NCBI GenBank assembly: GCA_020091685.1
Contig: CM034610.1
Coordinates: forward strand, 7,856,948-7,920,947
Length of the DNA stretch: 64,000 nucleotides
Reading direction: 5' to 3'
Origin: Lutjanus erythropterus
Taxonomy: Eukaryota; Chordata; Actinopteri; Lutjaniformes; Lutjanidae
The translations under genes and the position numbers were made by a program. The number at the start of each line of letters is the position of its first letter. The stretch's first letter is position 1. Below are positions 22,441 to 34,482 of this stretch, in pieces. The notes beneath the pieces are model-generated. The model did no database searches. It was given only the letters and a program-made list of their open reading frames with translations, and was not told where the DNA came from.

Positions 22441-25384
22441 CCCGAGTATCATTTTTACATCACTGCTGATCAAAGTGTAAATGCCAATTGTACCCTTTTC
22501 CACTGAAGACGAAAGCCAGATGTTAGTGGGTACTGGTGTTTTTTTGTGTTGCTTCTCATATTCATAATCTTCAGAAATCAACAATTCCTACATTAATTAC
22601 GTATAAAGAGCTAATACTGTAATCTGTTAAGCCTACAGAAGTTGCACTGGTCAAGAAGAAAGATTCAAAGTCTGCAAAAACTCACTGCAGTTTAATCATT
22701 TGGAAATATCCGTATCACAAAATCTTTGTATGACTTTTCTGATGAGCTGACTCAAAACAAACTCACTGACTCAGCTACAGACGGCCAGATGTGGTTTCCC
22801 AAAAATCAGCCAACTGTTACCTGGATAAATACTTTAGATGATGTGTCATACCCACAGTTATGTGTTCTTATCTTGGCCTTTTGTATCATGGTCCATGAGA
22901 TAAATGCCAGTTAACAGTTACCACATGTGGGCCTAAATTATACAAACATAACGGAGCTCATAACCTGGTCAGGGAGTAAAGGCGTGGCGGGGACTTTCCA
23001 CACATTAACAGGTTTAAAGTTAACTAGAGTGACAGCAGTGAGTAGAGATGAAGAGGCGGCAGTCAAAGTCATGAGAAATAAAAATCAGTGATGCTGCAGA
23101 AAAATCAGCAGACATATTGATTTGGTGTAACTAATAGTATTGGGCAATAATACAGAGTGATTTTATAGTATGACGTTAAGGATTACACATTGAAATTCAG
23201 TAATTACAATAAGAATCCACTACTTTGACTTTTTGATGATTTGGCTTGTTGTCTTAGCAGGAGTTAGAGAGAAGGGCTGTTTATTCATCTCTGTGCGTTC
23301 AGTGGAGAGTGATCCGGATCACATTGGCTTGGCACAAGGCCTGGTGGCTAACCTCCACCAACAGAGGACAAATACATCTCCCAGTGACTCCAAAGTCGTC
23401 TTATTTAGTACATATTTTGTCTTCGTAGCTAGCTGTTGGGAGGCCTATATTCAGGGTTGGAAGGAGTATTAACCCTGTGGCTAACAGCATTAGCAATGGC
23501 AGAATCAGGTTTTCCAGAGCCAGGGTTACTGTGCATTTTAGCTCACCGGCTCACTTACACACAAGACAAGAGAGTCACTGGGGCTCATGCAGGAACATTT
23601 CTGCATTCTTAGCTTAAATTTCTCTCACTTTTTTTGTATGAAGGGCTTGTAGGAACATACCACATCAGATTCAACAAACGCTCATAACTTCAGAAAACTG
23701 TGTGAGTGATCCGTCTGCGTGTATTTGAGTGCACATGCATGCAACTTGTAAATTAGCATAATTAGGGCCCCAAGAAGACCTTATAAGGCTACGCTTCCTG
23801 CCTCATATGTCAGGAAGTGGTCATTATGAAAACGGAATGAAAGAGTAAAAAGAAGAACTTTACAAATCCGTACAGTGGAATTTAAGAACTGATAAAGCCA
23901 AGAATGAGAAAAACAAGTGCTGTTAATGCTGTTACCTTTTATCTCTACCAATTTTTGAGAAAAGTCTCTCTCTTTAACTGGTAAATTCCAATTTCTAATT
24001 CACTAGCTAGTCGCTAAACTAATGATAATTCTCTGTAGGTTCATCACTATGATGGACTCATTTCACATTGTCATTTGAGACATTGTTATATCAATTAAAG
24101 TCACTTTAAAGAAAGCTACTTATGTCATTGTCAACACATTTTAGTGGAGTTATAATCCTTACAAAATGTAGCAGCTTTGTATTCACCTAATAGGCCCATA
24201 AAAACTTCATTGGTGGTTTGTGCAGGGTGCACTAGTGGCCCGTGAGATCCTTCAGAAGTAAAGAGAATAATTGCTGGGTGATGCAGAGCGGCGAGGGTGA
24301 TAGAGCGGTGAATATGAGTCACGCTGGTTTCCCCCTCGGTCATTATTCTGTCATTGAAATTTCACTTGAAACCCCAGCGCGGTCCCGAAACAATCCAGAC
24401 ACTCATTCACATACAAGTTAATACATTACTAATTATGGTCTACGCCCACTGTACGGACAGCAAAAGTCACAGACAGGCCGTAAATGCAACATCATGTCCA
24501 GCAGCAGCCATTGTAGTCCTCCTTCACACATTAATTCTGCATCTGTGAAGTTTCAAAGGATATGAGTTTCTGAGGGCCGAGACTGACACCCTTATTATTG
24601 AATTAAAGTTGCCAGAGAAGAGAGCCTTTTGCAGATATTGAATATCTTCAAATTTGAACACTCTTATGCTAAAGTATCATGTTATTTTCTATGTTTCTGA
24701 CTACTCAGAGTTTCTTGGCAGGATTGAAAAGCCTCCGAAACGGTATTTATAACATTACCCACCAAAATCCCCACTGATATGAAAATAGTAATACTTATAT
24801 TTTTAATAGTAGCCATTTATGCGTATGTGGAATTGTGAGGAAAATGTCACACCGCAATCAATTTAACTTATTGCTTCCCATGGGCAGGATAAAATTTTAC
24901 ATCATGCAGTCAGCAAAGAACAAAATAGATGGCTACATTTTCATGCATAGTATGTGAAATAAGGACATTTCCAAAGCATGCATACACTCATTTGGGTTTA
25001 TTCTTTAAGTTTAAGGATTCTTAGGTTAGGTTGATTAAATTTAAAATCTGATTAAATGTGGTCTGGTCTGGTTTTACTTTAAATTATGTTGCATCAAACT
25101 ATAAATTAAGAAAAATTCAAATTAAACTACTATTTAATTTAAGATGTGATCCAGTATGTGATCAGCATGTATTAACTTTAAACCTATAATTGAGGGGGTT
25201 TAACTTTTTAAATGGCAGTCTAACTGATAAAACAGCTGGCCAGCTGCTGCCAGGCAGTGTCTTTTTTTCTTTACTGTGTTGTTATCTATGTTTTACCTTC
25301 TATTACTTGTCCATTTTGTGTCATTAATTTGGCCAACAACTTTGTCTCAAAGGAGGAGAAATTAGAACTTCTCTGCCGAGCCGT
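22441..25384. other. Unassigned sequence, no gene seen
   Basis: No trusted coding region. Short higher-complexity stretches at 23735-23830 (AAATTAGCATAATTAGGGCC) and 24350-24540 (CCCAGCGCGGTCCCGAAACA) could be conserved noncoding sequence, but nothing in the window proves it. Frames at 22726-22914, 23233-23472, 24131-24343 and 24354-24548 show no domain. Confidence 0.35.
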
Positions 25385-25650
25385 CATGAGTTGGCTAACT
25401 AGGCTAGGTAATTTCTTAGCTAGCTATTAAACAAGGAACATTTTGTGAACTTTTTAGCAAGCTAGCAACAAATATTTAAAAAAAAAAATCTTTAGCTATC
25501 TAGCAAACTATGTAACTTCTAACATTTTTTAGCTAGCAAGCAAACAATGTCATGTTTTATTAACTTTTTAACTAACTAGCAACAAAAGTTGTTAAACCTC
25601 TTTAGCTAGCTGGCAAAAAATGTCATGTTTTATTAACTTTTTTTTTTTTG
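25385..25650. repeat. Degenerate AGCTAGC-rich tandem array
   Basis: Repeated words TTAGCTAGC(T/A)(A/G)GCAA, AATGTCATGTTTTATTAACT and AACTAGCAACAAA recur at irregular spacing. Two near-identical ATGTCATGTTTTATTAACTT blocks lie about 72 bp apart (25547 and 25620). A T run closes the array. Confidence 0.7.
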
Positions 25651-26519
25651 ACAACACTCAAATTAATTATTTATTTATTTATTTAAATTTGGGTAAGCAA
25701 GCTTGTCCATACCGATTAAATTCTAGTTTTGGTTTACGTCATTAAACTCTGATTTGCTAAACAGAGATTTTTTTTTAACTGTGCAACAGATCTCTGCTTA
25801 ATTATAAGTCTAGTTTCCCTAAACTCTGATTAGAACTAATCTTACATTAAATCAGTATTTGTTGGTGCAACCCAGTCAGAAAATCTCCTTTCTTGGTTGC
25901 TATAATATCCGCTCCCATTGCTGCAGTCGCATACAAACAGCCAGACCGGTTGTCTGACTTCAGATCTATGTAGAGTTTGATTTTTTTTTTTTCCTCTATA
26001 GGAAGCACATGTCAAGCTCACTCAACACTGTATTGCAAACCCAAACATCCTATATTCCACTGTAGGAATTTCAGGAATTGAATTTTCCCCCTACATGCTT
26101 TTTGCAGGAAGCTGCGGCCTCGTCTCTCGGGGTTGCAGAGAGGAGTTTGTGGCTTCAACTTTGACCTCTGCTGTTGCTCTGACAAGCTGTCAGTCTGTCA
26201 TGAAATCATAGAGATGAGTGGTGAGATGCATATTTAGTCTACTCTATGCATTACATACTATAGACACGCATATTTCACAACCCACTGTGGCTTCAGATTA
26301 AAAGAAAATGTGCAAAAAGACAAAGCTTTACTGATGATAGAGAGAAAGAAGAATGTAAAATCAATGTTCAGGAACTGTATGAAGGAGAAACAGAGAGACA
26401 TTAGGGGGTATTTTCTGTGCAGCTTGATTGAAGAGACTTTTCTTGAAGAACCTTCAGAAAAACTCTCATTCTTTTTCCTCTGAGAGCTTCTCACTAACTC
26501 CCAGTTGTTTTCTTAAAGA
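25651..26519. other. Unassigned AT-rich sequence
   Basis: A short (TTTA)n run lies near 25665-25685. Segment 25690-25870 has diverged AAACTCTGATT(T/A)G words. The minus-strand frame 26258-26494 has no domain. Confidence 0.35.
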
Positions 26520-26960
26520 AGTGATCCGCCAAAATACTTCATCGCAGCAATAACAGAATTACGGCTGACGTCAACAAGAATTGCACTTGAAGTGGAGCTG
26601 GTGTGAGTTATTCGGGGTGTCGAAAGATTTGATTCTTCAAATGCAGTTTCCGTTTAGGATTTTTTTTTTCTTTTCTTCATGCCTGACGTTAATGAAGGAC
26701 ATAAAACCAGTTGGAAATGCAACGGGGGTGGCAGTTATTTCCGAGCAAATCCATTAATTTTTTCAAGTTTTATTGCCTGAATGTCTCACTTAATTTTAAG
26801 ACCAACTTCAGCAAATCATCATGCACAGTGATTTCAGATCATCTTCAGTGCGGTGGGCCTCGCTGACCGGGCCAAATACGCAAATGTGTTGGCCTACAGC
26901 TGTGGGACCTTTCAGTGTCAAACAGAAATAGTGATCTATGACATGATGTGAACATACAGC
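26520..26960. promoter_or_regulatory. Candidate conserved noncoding block with a CRE octamer
   Basis: Higher-complexity sequence without repeat signature. It contains TGACGTCA at 26566-26573 and CpG-bearing stretches (GGGCCTCGCTGACCGGGCCA near 26852-26871). There is no open frame with protein-like features. Conservation is suspected from composition only. Confidence 0.22.
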
Positions 26961-27499
26961 CCAAGCTGATTTACAGTTGAGGGTTTCATATTTACATTGC
27001 AAAGATGTAGCTTATGCTTTTACCCAGAGCAAGCAAGAATATGTATATAGAGGAAAAAGTGGACTAAAGGCAAGCAAATATCATGGGACCAAGAAAAACC
27101 AAGTACCAACATTTTTTTCTGGACTAGCTTTGAACCATCAATATTTCATTCATTTTCTTAAATTTTTCTCCCTGAAATCCAACATGTTCTACGCCACAGA
27201 GTTAGTGAGCATCCAAGCCGCCTACAGTTCTCATAATGATGAGGTCCCTCTGCTTCTCTGAACCAGATTACAGCATGTCCTTGGAATGCCCTTCATATCA
27301 CACAATGATAAAAGAACCAGACGTCTTCACAAAGAACCAGACCATAGCAGAGGGTGGTAGTTTCCTAACTAAAGCACGTCAACCGTGGTCATAAAGAGAG
27401 AGTAATAAAGACATGAAAATACACTAACTATAATCAAATACTGTTTAATCATTTATTTTACTTTAATTCTGTCTTTAGCCATGGTTCCACGGGAACGTC
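26961..27499. other. Unassigned sequence
   Basis: The plus-strand frame 26977-27261 has no recognisable domain, and no repeat is recognised. Confidence 0.3.
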
Positions 27500-27571
27500 G
27501 ATCAGTCCACCACCATGAATTACCATGAAATTTAGTACAGGCATTAATGTTCCCCTGAGGATGAACTGTAA
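27500..27571 (+). repeat. Fragment of a teleost dispersed repeat interrupted by a Tc1 copy
   Basis: CCATGAAATTTAGTACAGGC, then ATTAATGTTCCCCTGAGGAT and GAACTGTAATA, matches from memory a frequent fish repeat. It breaks at a TA dinucleotide exactly where the Tc1-like terminus begins, as expected for TA-targeted insertion. Confidence 0.5.
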
Positions 27572-28098
27572 TACAACCCCTACTACAAAAGAGCTGGGTA
27601 CAACTGGTACTAACCTACAGCGTATTCAATTAAAATACAGTACAGAGGCAAGATATTTAAGGTTCAAACTGATAAACTTGTAAACATACATTTATTCTGA
27701 ATCTGATGCCTGCAACGTGTTCCCAAAAAGTTATGACAGGAGCGTGTTTACCACTGTGTTACATCAACTTTTCTTTTAACAACGCTCAGGAAGCGTTGGC
27801 AACTGAGGACACTAATTGTTGAAGTATTGAAAGTTAAATTCTTTACCATTCTGGCTCGATACACAACTTCAAATGCTCAACAGTCCAGGTTCACTGTTGT
27901 CATGTTTTGTACTTCATAATGCCCCACACATTTTCAAAGGGGACAGGTCTGGACTGCAGGCGGGTCAGTCTAGTGGTAGTTGTAACACATGCAGAATGTG
28001 TCTTAGCATTGTCTGGCTAAAATAAGCAGGGACGTCCCTGAAAAGACGCTGTCTGGATGGCAGCATATGTTGGTCCAAAACCTGTGTGTACCTTTCAG
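27572..28098 (-). mobile_element. Tc1/mariner-like element, copy A, 3' half only
   Basis: Starts with the terminus TACAACCCC and reads on the minus strand as the 3' part of a Tc1-like element. It runs from the downstream untranslated region up through the transposase C-terminal region. The stretch around 27940-27975 encodes, on the minus strand, a decayed version of the PACSPDL box that holds the third catalytic acidic residue of Tc1/mariner (DDE) transposases. A deletion of about 30 bp lies after it, and the element stops near CCTTTCAG at 28098, losing the 5' half. Several stops make it inactive. Two more copies of this family are in the window (43251-44256 and 56640-57410). Confidence 0.8.
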
Positions 28099-28222
28099 GC
28101 CTGGCCTGTAGCGCTATTTATCCATCTAGATTTTTTTTAGTATGTGTTGCAGAGTTTTGGAGATATCGGTCGTAGAGATGTCTGTCTTCTCTTTATTTTG
28201 GGATGAACTGCCCCTTTAAAAG
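28099..28222 (+). mobile_element. Right end of a teleost MITE-like element (ends GCCCCTTTAA)
   Basis: CTGTAGCGCTATTTATCCAT, GTTGCAGAGTTTTGGAGATA, CGTAGAGATGTCTGTCTTCT and finally GATGAACTGCCCCTTTAA match a very common fish element from memory. Its left end is missing and it abuts the broken end of the Tc1 copy, so one event truncated both, or the pair recombined. Confidence 0.55.
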
Positions 28223-28783
28223 GGCTTGTCATATCACTCTACCTATGTTTAACCTCACAGAGCTGCCAGCATGACTGTAAACTCTTACTCTTTTCTCTCT
28301 CTTATGACCCCACTTTTCCAGCCATCCTTCCCTTCCCTGTGATCTGCTCCATACATCCCTTTATCAACCATCCCTTCTTCCACCCCATCTTCTCTCCCCC
28401 CTCCGATTCTCCATCTGCATTGTCCCAATTAATATTCCCAGTCAAGCATGAGGCCATCTCAGCTATAATAACCGCTGAGAAAAGCTGACCCAAAAAGCAG
28501 AACTTTACGAGCTGTGACTCTGTCTGACTCCGTCTCCAAGCCTGTTTAAACTGTGATCAATGAGTAGTTGCAAGTGATGCTGCAAAGGCCACTAAACAAA
28601 CTCTTTATGTTGGAGAGTGGTGGGCGGAACGTGGGGGGAGGTGGCGGACAGAGCTGTTGACTTTCACTTGGTTGTTGATTGGAAAAAGCTTAAACAATAT
28701 GATCGCCTGCTCTTTGATGAGCTTCCATAGGGGCTGAAAGATGCCGGATTGTAAAGTCTGACGTCTTTAAGTGGCTCCAGACT
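28223..28783. other. Unassigned sequence
   Basis: No gene recognised. The minus-strand frame 28302-28493 is low in complexity (Gly/Lys/Glu) from a C/T-rich plus strand. Confidence 0.3.
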
Positions 28784-28820
28784 CATCAGAATCAGAATTT
28801 TTATTTTCTACAATAAAATA
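28784..28820 (-). repeat. LINE tail fragment (reverse orientation)
   Basis: CATCAGAATCAGAATTTTTA is the reverse complement of the AATAAAAATTCTGATTCTGA-type tail seen at 41632-41657. Only the tail is clear. Confidence 0.4.
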
Positions 28821-28833
28821 GACTCTAAATTCA

Positions 28834-30073
28834 GGGATAGGTCATATTATTTGAGGTGGGTTTGAGGTGGGCAATCATCAGTGTATTACCTACTGTAGGT
28901 GGTGGTCCATATGACCCCAGTGTGAAGCAGAGAGGGGCACCAGCATGGAAAATAAGCAACGTACTGCTGACAGGGTCAGCAACCAAATATAAAAAAGGTC
29001 CACCTAAAAAAAATCAATATTACTTTAAGTGTATGATATATTTAGAATATTTTCACTGCTTTACCCTGCCATCAGACAGCCTTTTCTAATGAAAAACTGC
29101 CATAATAAGGCAAATATAGTGATTTCTCGCACAGCCAGACAATTTCACCTCCCAGAACACAGGAGTCTATCGCTGCCTTGTCTGTGTTATTGTGTGACTT
29201 CTCTGAATCCAATCTGTTGTAGATAACCATATGTTATAATTTCTGGTAACATAGCTACAAAATAGGCAAAACTGGCCAGCTACGTTGTCACTGAAAGGGC
29301 CTTCACATGATAAGAAATTTGTCCTGGACTCACCGCGAGGTAGAGCGCAGAGAGGCAAAGCACAGTGCTACAACCACGACGTCCTTTAGCTCTGGATTTA
29401 ACTAAGTTCATAAACTATATGAATCACAAATCTTATAGCCCGACACTTTGCTTTGGTCATGTCTGGAAGGGAACCTTTCATTTGCGAAACTCTCTCAAGA
29501 TTTGTGTATGTTGTTCCTTCATTGCGACGTTGCACAAACATTAAAAATGATCACTCTTTTGAGATCTTTCAGGGGTCTAGGGCTCCCTTCAAGACTTGAC
29601 CACCAGTCTCCACTGCTTGTGTCACTTTCACACATCTGTGGTCTCTTCTGCCTGCGTCGTCACATTCAGCTGTTATCTCTCTAATTTGAACTTTGAGCGC
29701 AGCGGTCAGCAGCAAATCCAAGTGGTGAGCCACACCAAGGGTAGCGGTACCGTGGGCGTCACCACTGTCTCCATAAGAAAACAATGGAACAGACAGCACA
29801 AAGCGTTTTTACTGCTGATGTCAATGAGTGCTTATGTATAGAATCAGTAAACAAGGATTGGCTAAAACAAGAAGTGTTTCTTTAATAGTTTACATTGTGG
29901 GGAGATGCGGAGCAAAAGTGGCAAAACAAAAACATATGATTGGTTGATGTGTCACCGTGTCAATGGACCACTGAAAAAAGTTGTAAAAAGTAAGCATCTT
30001 ATACAACCCCACAAATACTCTACTATAATATAACCTATTTTTTATCTAATCCATAATCAAAACTATCGCTTTA
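28834..30073. mobile_element. TTAA-type long-inverted-repeat element, copy 2
   Basis: The left end (CAGGGATAGG, then ATATTATTTGAGGTGGG and ATCAGTGTATTACCTACTGT) matches the termini of the element at 38102-39554. The right end, read in reverse, is TTAAAGCGATAGTTTTGATT. The interior (29280-29990) is CpG-bearing and higher in complexity than its surroundings, and I believe it belongs to the same family. Frames at 29448-29684, 29569-29799 and 29596-29841 overlap on both strands and have no domain. Confidence 0.55.
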
Positions 30074-30352
30074 AGAGTCCCACTTTCTGCATATCTTCAA
30101 ACTTCCCAAGTGTTCCAGAAAGTTTGCCAGTTCTCATCAGCAACCTGTTGATCAAAATCCCGTTTCTCTGAACTCATAACATTCATAAATCTTAGCTAAC
30201 TGCCAGCTGAAACTGACGACTTCAACCTGGCCGTGACAACTGACAACAACAACCATGACATCAGTCCCGGGACTAATGTGATGCAACGACAAACGTGTTG
30301 ACAGATTACTGCAAAGAGCCACCTACTGAAATACTTTGCTGCTGGCACCTGT

Positions 30353-30442
30353 CAAGGAGGGGCAGAGAGGAGTGATAAAGTGGAAAAGGGGGAGGAAGAG
30401 GAGGAGGTGGAGGGGCTGGAGGAGCGATGGAAGGAGGAAGGG
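30353..30442. repeat. Polypurine tract (GGAGGA-rich)
   Basis: About 90 bp almost purely of A and G on the plus strand (GGGGGAGGAAGAGGAGGAGG), the composition associated with triplex-forming DNA. The minus-strand frame over it (30323-30511) is Leu/Pro-rich repeat translation. Confidence 0.6.
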
Positions 30443-30753
30443 CTCGGGTGAAAACCTGACAAGCGTTTGTGACGAGCTTTCATTGAAACAGTGGTGACAG
30501 ATAGGCCTCACGCTGACAGCTCAAACACCAGGCCTCCTGCTAACTGTCAGAGGTGTGAGCTGATGAAGAAAACAAACACGCACACTTACTATAAACGCAC
30601 AAGGACAGAAAAAACAAGATGCATTTTCAGCAGAGTAGAATGGCAATTTCTGTTGCTTTTGATGGATTCCACATGCTGCGTCTGAAATGTGCAGTTCCTA
30701 CTTTAAAAAAAATGATCACCACGTTTTTAACAGTGTAACTATAACATACTGTA

Positions 30754-31350
30754 TAGCCACGTTTCCACTGCAGAAACTTTACCCAGCAACTGGGAACCTT
30801 TATATGTGTTTCTATCACAGGGACCAGGGTCTAAGTCCGCATTTCCAATCAAAGTAACTGGAACATTTAGTACCAATCACCTTACAGCAGTTTAACCCTG
30901 GTCCCTGTGGTAGAAACACCTCCTTGTCCCAGGGGCAAGTTCCTACTGTGGAACCAGCTGAAATTAAGATTTGGGACTTTATTTTACCTTCCAAAAAGGG
31001 CCTGCTTGAGGGATGGTACTTTCCAAAAGTACAGGAACTTGTGGAGGCATGCAGTGCTTAACATTTCTGATTGGTCAAAGGGTTGCACAATTTTATTTCA
31101 ACCACCATTTTTAAGTTTGTTTTTTTGTTTACCGTGCTTCAACACATTAATATGGAGTTACAGCAAGAAAGCATACAACAGGTGGACCAAGGATCATCAT
31201 CACAGGCAAAAATTACATGTAAAAACAGCAATTGTTTTCATAAATCGGTCAACTAATTGTCTAATCTTTGTGTGACTTGCGGTTGAAACACAGATGCAGG
31301 ATCCTTTTAGTTCCCTGAAAAGTAGTTCCTGGGACAAAAAGTTCTGGATT
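30754..31350. mobile_element. MITE-like element with GTTTCCACTGCAG start
   Basis: Starts TAGCCACGTTTCCACTGCAG and contains many mirrored words (GGGACCAGGGTCT / CCTGGTCCCTGTGGTAGAAA; AGTTCCTACTGTGGAACC; AGTTCCCTGAAAAGTAGTTC). It matches a fold-back teleost family from memory. The right terminus is not identifiable. The 122-codon frame at 30907-31275 runs through it and has no domain. Confidence 0.45.
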
Positions 31351-32880
31351 CTTGGGGTGGAAATTATAGATATTTCTGTACCTATTTTCCCTTCCCAATA
31401 CCTGAACGTAGCATGTTTGCCGACACGGAGTACCAATCCGATACCCTGAGTTCAATCCACTCTTTAAACAGTTTACATTTAAATGTTTTGTTTTCCCAAA
31501 AACCCCAAAACAATTCAGTCTAATCTAGTTCACAATCCCAAATGAAAAACAAGTCGGCTCCAGGTTTTACCGCCGATCCCCACAAAAACTAAGCAAATTA
31601 AGAAATAAAGATTGAAATTACAGCATCTGTATTTGCACTTAGATCAGCCTTAGATCTGCTAAAACACTAGCAACTCCTGGAGAAACTTCAACTGGAAAAT
31701 ACACAACTTAGCGGATTATTCCCCATCTTGAGACGGACTCCAAAGACCTTCTGCTTACCCAAGTGTGCAGATCTAATTAAAACATGGAGGGGGACAGTGG
31801 TGAAATCCAGCCCTGGATGTATTCCCGCTAACAAGGTTCATTATCAGAACACAGGTCAGCACAATTTATGTGACCTCATAACATTAAAATGCCCTCTGCT
31901 CCCAGCAGTCTTTCAAGTGGTCAGACTGTTAAACCAAAGTCTATTCTAAACCACATTATCGTGAGGCCAATTTTTTTCACAGTAAAAACATCAGTTTCAC
32001 CTTCACTATGACTCTTTCTTGATTCGCTTTGATCTAAAGGCACAGTTAGCACACATGCCATTTACTCAGTAACATCAGTAACTAACCAGTGATGAAGTGT
32101 TTGCCACAGGCGTACACTACACTTATTGACTAGCCCGGCGCTACAGCACTTGTTTTTACTCGATGAAAGTGACGTATGCAGTTCAGACCACTTAGCAGGT
32201 TAGCTAGACATAGAAGTTGGGGTGGACACCTCCTTTCTGAACCCCCAGAATCTATGTCCAAGTGCTATGTCCAACCTAAACCTAAGGTAAAGGTAGCGTT
32301 TCTCTCCTCAACTGACCATAAAATCTGGTATATGAGATGCTGATGGAAAGAAGCAGGATCCTGTTTCTGGGCTTATATATTATGTGGTATTGGATCGGCG
32401 CACAGACTTGCGCACTCTCCTATTTTAAGCAGTATCAAAGACGTTTAATGGTATCGGAACAACCTTTGTGGAAATACGGTTTATGATCATATTGGTAGAA
32501 AGGCAAACTTGGTGACAACATATTTTGCACAAGTCAAATCAACTGTTTCTCATGGTAATTGGTAGAACTGGGACACTTTTTGTTGCATTTCCATAGACGG
32601 GGGTTTATTTTTCCATTGAGTTCTTGCCAAGCGCAGCTTTAACATGTTGTGGTCTCATTTAAAAACCCTTTTCAAAATAAAGCAAAGTCATTAATCATCT
32701 CAGTCTGATGATTGATAAATTCAAGTAATCCAATATAACGAACTTTATGGGTAAAGTAATGATAGACACTTACTTGTTTTTTAGAGTGTTTGTGGGCACA
32801 TGCATGTGCAAGTGGGGTGCTGATCGTGTTTGCATTTGCATCTCCAGATGCAGCTTAGTCAGGGGTAATAACACTGATTA
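31351..32880. other. Unassigned sequence, no gene seen
   Basis: No gene recognised. Segment 32395-32470 has ATTGGATCGGCGCA and GGTATCGGAAC words like the ends of an old fish MITE, too decayed to delimit. Confidence 0.35.
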
Positions 32881-32882
32881 AT

Positions 32883-32887
<5 letters not shown>

Positions 32888-32913
<26 letters not shown>

Positions 32914-32914
32914 C
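32888..32914. repeat. (GT)n microsatellite
   Basis: About 13 GT units, the first of four alternating-orientation dinucleotide runs within 550 bp. Confidence 0.95.
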
Positions 32915-33026
32915 ATCCAGATGCAGCTGAACGAACAGGAAATGTGGTGTTAACTGGAGTCTCGCTGCAGCGGCCCACAGGTTAAATGGTGTCACACTCA
33001 AAGGAAAGGGTTAAACGGAACCACAT

Positions 33027-33028
<2 letters not shown>

Positions 33029-33089
<61 letters not shown>
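33029..33089. repeat. (AC)n microsatellite, about 30 units
   Basis: Near-perfect AC run. It is complementary to the GT runs at 32888-32914 and 33415-33432. Confidence 0.97.
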
Positions 33090-33094
<5 letters not shown>

Positions 33095-33238
33095 ACACGA
33101 ACAGATGCACATGTGGAATCATTGTACACAAGAAAGAAAATGCACAGCCGCTTTTCCTCACACAAGTTTTGGAACATGCTCCATACACACACAACACATG
33201 TGCGCATATACACGTGTTAAAATGCTGATGTTTCCACC

Positions 33239-33243
<5 letters not shown>

Positions 33244-33292
<49 letters not shown>
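33244..33292. repeat. (CA)n microsatellite, about 25 units
   Basis: Perfect CA run. Frames spanning it (33105-33407) are Thr-His runs, not genes. Confidence 0.97.
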
Positions 33293-33295
<3 letters not shown>

Positions 33296-33379
33296 CCCTC
33301 TCATACACAGCATGCCATCATTAAATCCAGTCACTTGCGCTCTCTCTGCGTCTCTCTATTGTCTGTTTAACAGGCTGGC

Positions 33380-33440
33380 TAGAGAGTGTGTGAGTGTGTT
33401 AGTGTGAGCGCGCGCGTGTGTGTGTGTGTGTGCGTGTGTG
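33380..33440. repeat. GCGC/GT microsatellite
   Basis: GTGTGAGCGCGCGCGTGTGT and the GT run after it is an alternating purine-pyrimidine stretch including six bases of pure GC alternation. Confidence 0.9.
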
Positions 33441-34059
33441 CTCAGCAGCTGAAAAGCCTCCTCTGCTATATATTAGCGGTTTTGTCAGGCCTGTGTGTTT
33501 GGCCCGGTTGCCAAGACGACAGACCCTGCAGGCAAGCTTTAGGGCTACTCTGTTAGCATTAGCAGTGTTTATGATGGCAGCGAACAGAGAGAGGGAGGCA
33601 ACCAGAGGGAAAAGAGACACAGAGCAAGATACTGAGAGATAGAGACAGAATGCCAGACATGGTTTTCATCAATCACTTCATATTTTTTAATTTGTGTTCT
33701 CATTTTTCTTTATCTTTTCCTTCCCTGTATGATCAATCAACAAGCTAAAGAAATGTAGCTTTTTCACTTGTTGGGGTTTTTTCATGTGTGCTCAAAGCTT
33801 ATTAGCAGTATTTCCAACAACAAATGAAGGACTCAACTTAGATTTAACTTGGACTCAAGTTTGGATTTCTGCCATGGCAGTGTTTATTAAGGACGGTTTT
33901 CATCCCCCGAGGGAAAAAAGAACATTATTTTTTTCTATTTAGGAGGATTTAGCAGGGTGGTGCAGCTCTGGAACAGGTGGGCTTTAAATCACACTTAATC
34001 TACTTTGGTAAATATTTTCTTATTTTGTGTTGTGTGCCATAGTCAATTACCACTGATTT
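33441..34059. other. Unassigned sequence
   Basis: 33470-33600 is moderately CpG-bearing (GGCCCGGTTGCCAAGACGAC) without repeat signature. The plus frame 33418-33642 begins inside the GT repeat and is not trusted. Confidence 0.3.
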
Positions 34060-34482
34060 TAAAGGGCTACTAAACAATTTTTAGATGAGAAAAGGATAAA
34101 TCAAACACTGGATATTTATCAAATCTATTTATTTTTTCAAATTGTCTTCTGTGATGCTGGAGGGTCCTAGTCAAGTCTGAGAAAATAACTCATGTCAACA
34201 TGGTTCAACACAGCCGCACAACAGTTTGTGAAAATAGTCAAAAAATGTAAGTAAGTAGCACTCAGCATAACTTCCCAACTAATTTATTATCCACTGCTGT
34301 CAGGTAATATAAAATATTAAATATGCAACATGCATTTACACTTTCAAATTAAAGTTTGCTGAGAAACATTTCAGGTGATGGTCGCAGTTTAAGTAGTTGT
34401 TTTTTTTTTTTGGACCTGTTGCTGTAAGATGTTAACAGGCCTTTTAATGCAACTAACCAGGGGAGCTGAATTTTTTCTGCAC

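Noticed and set aside
32982-33407. Several 70-100 codon frames on both strands
   Set aside because: They are translations of CA/GT repeats (Thr-His or Cys-Val runs).
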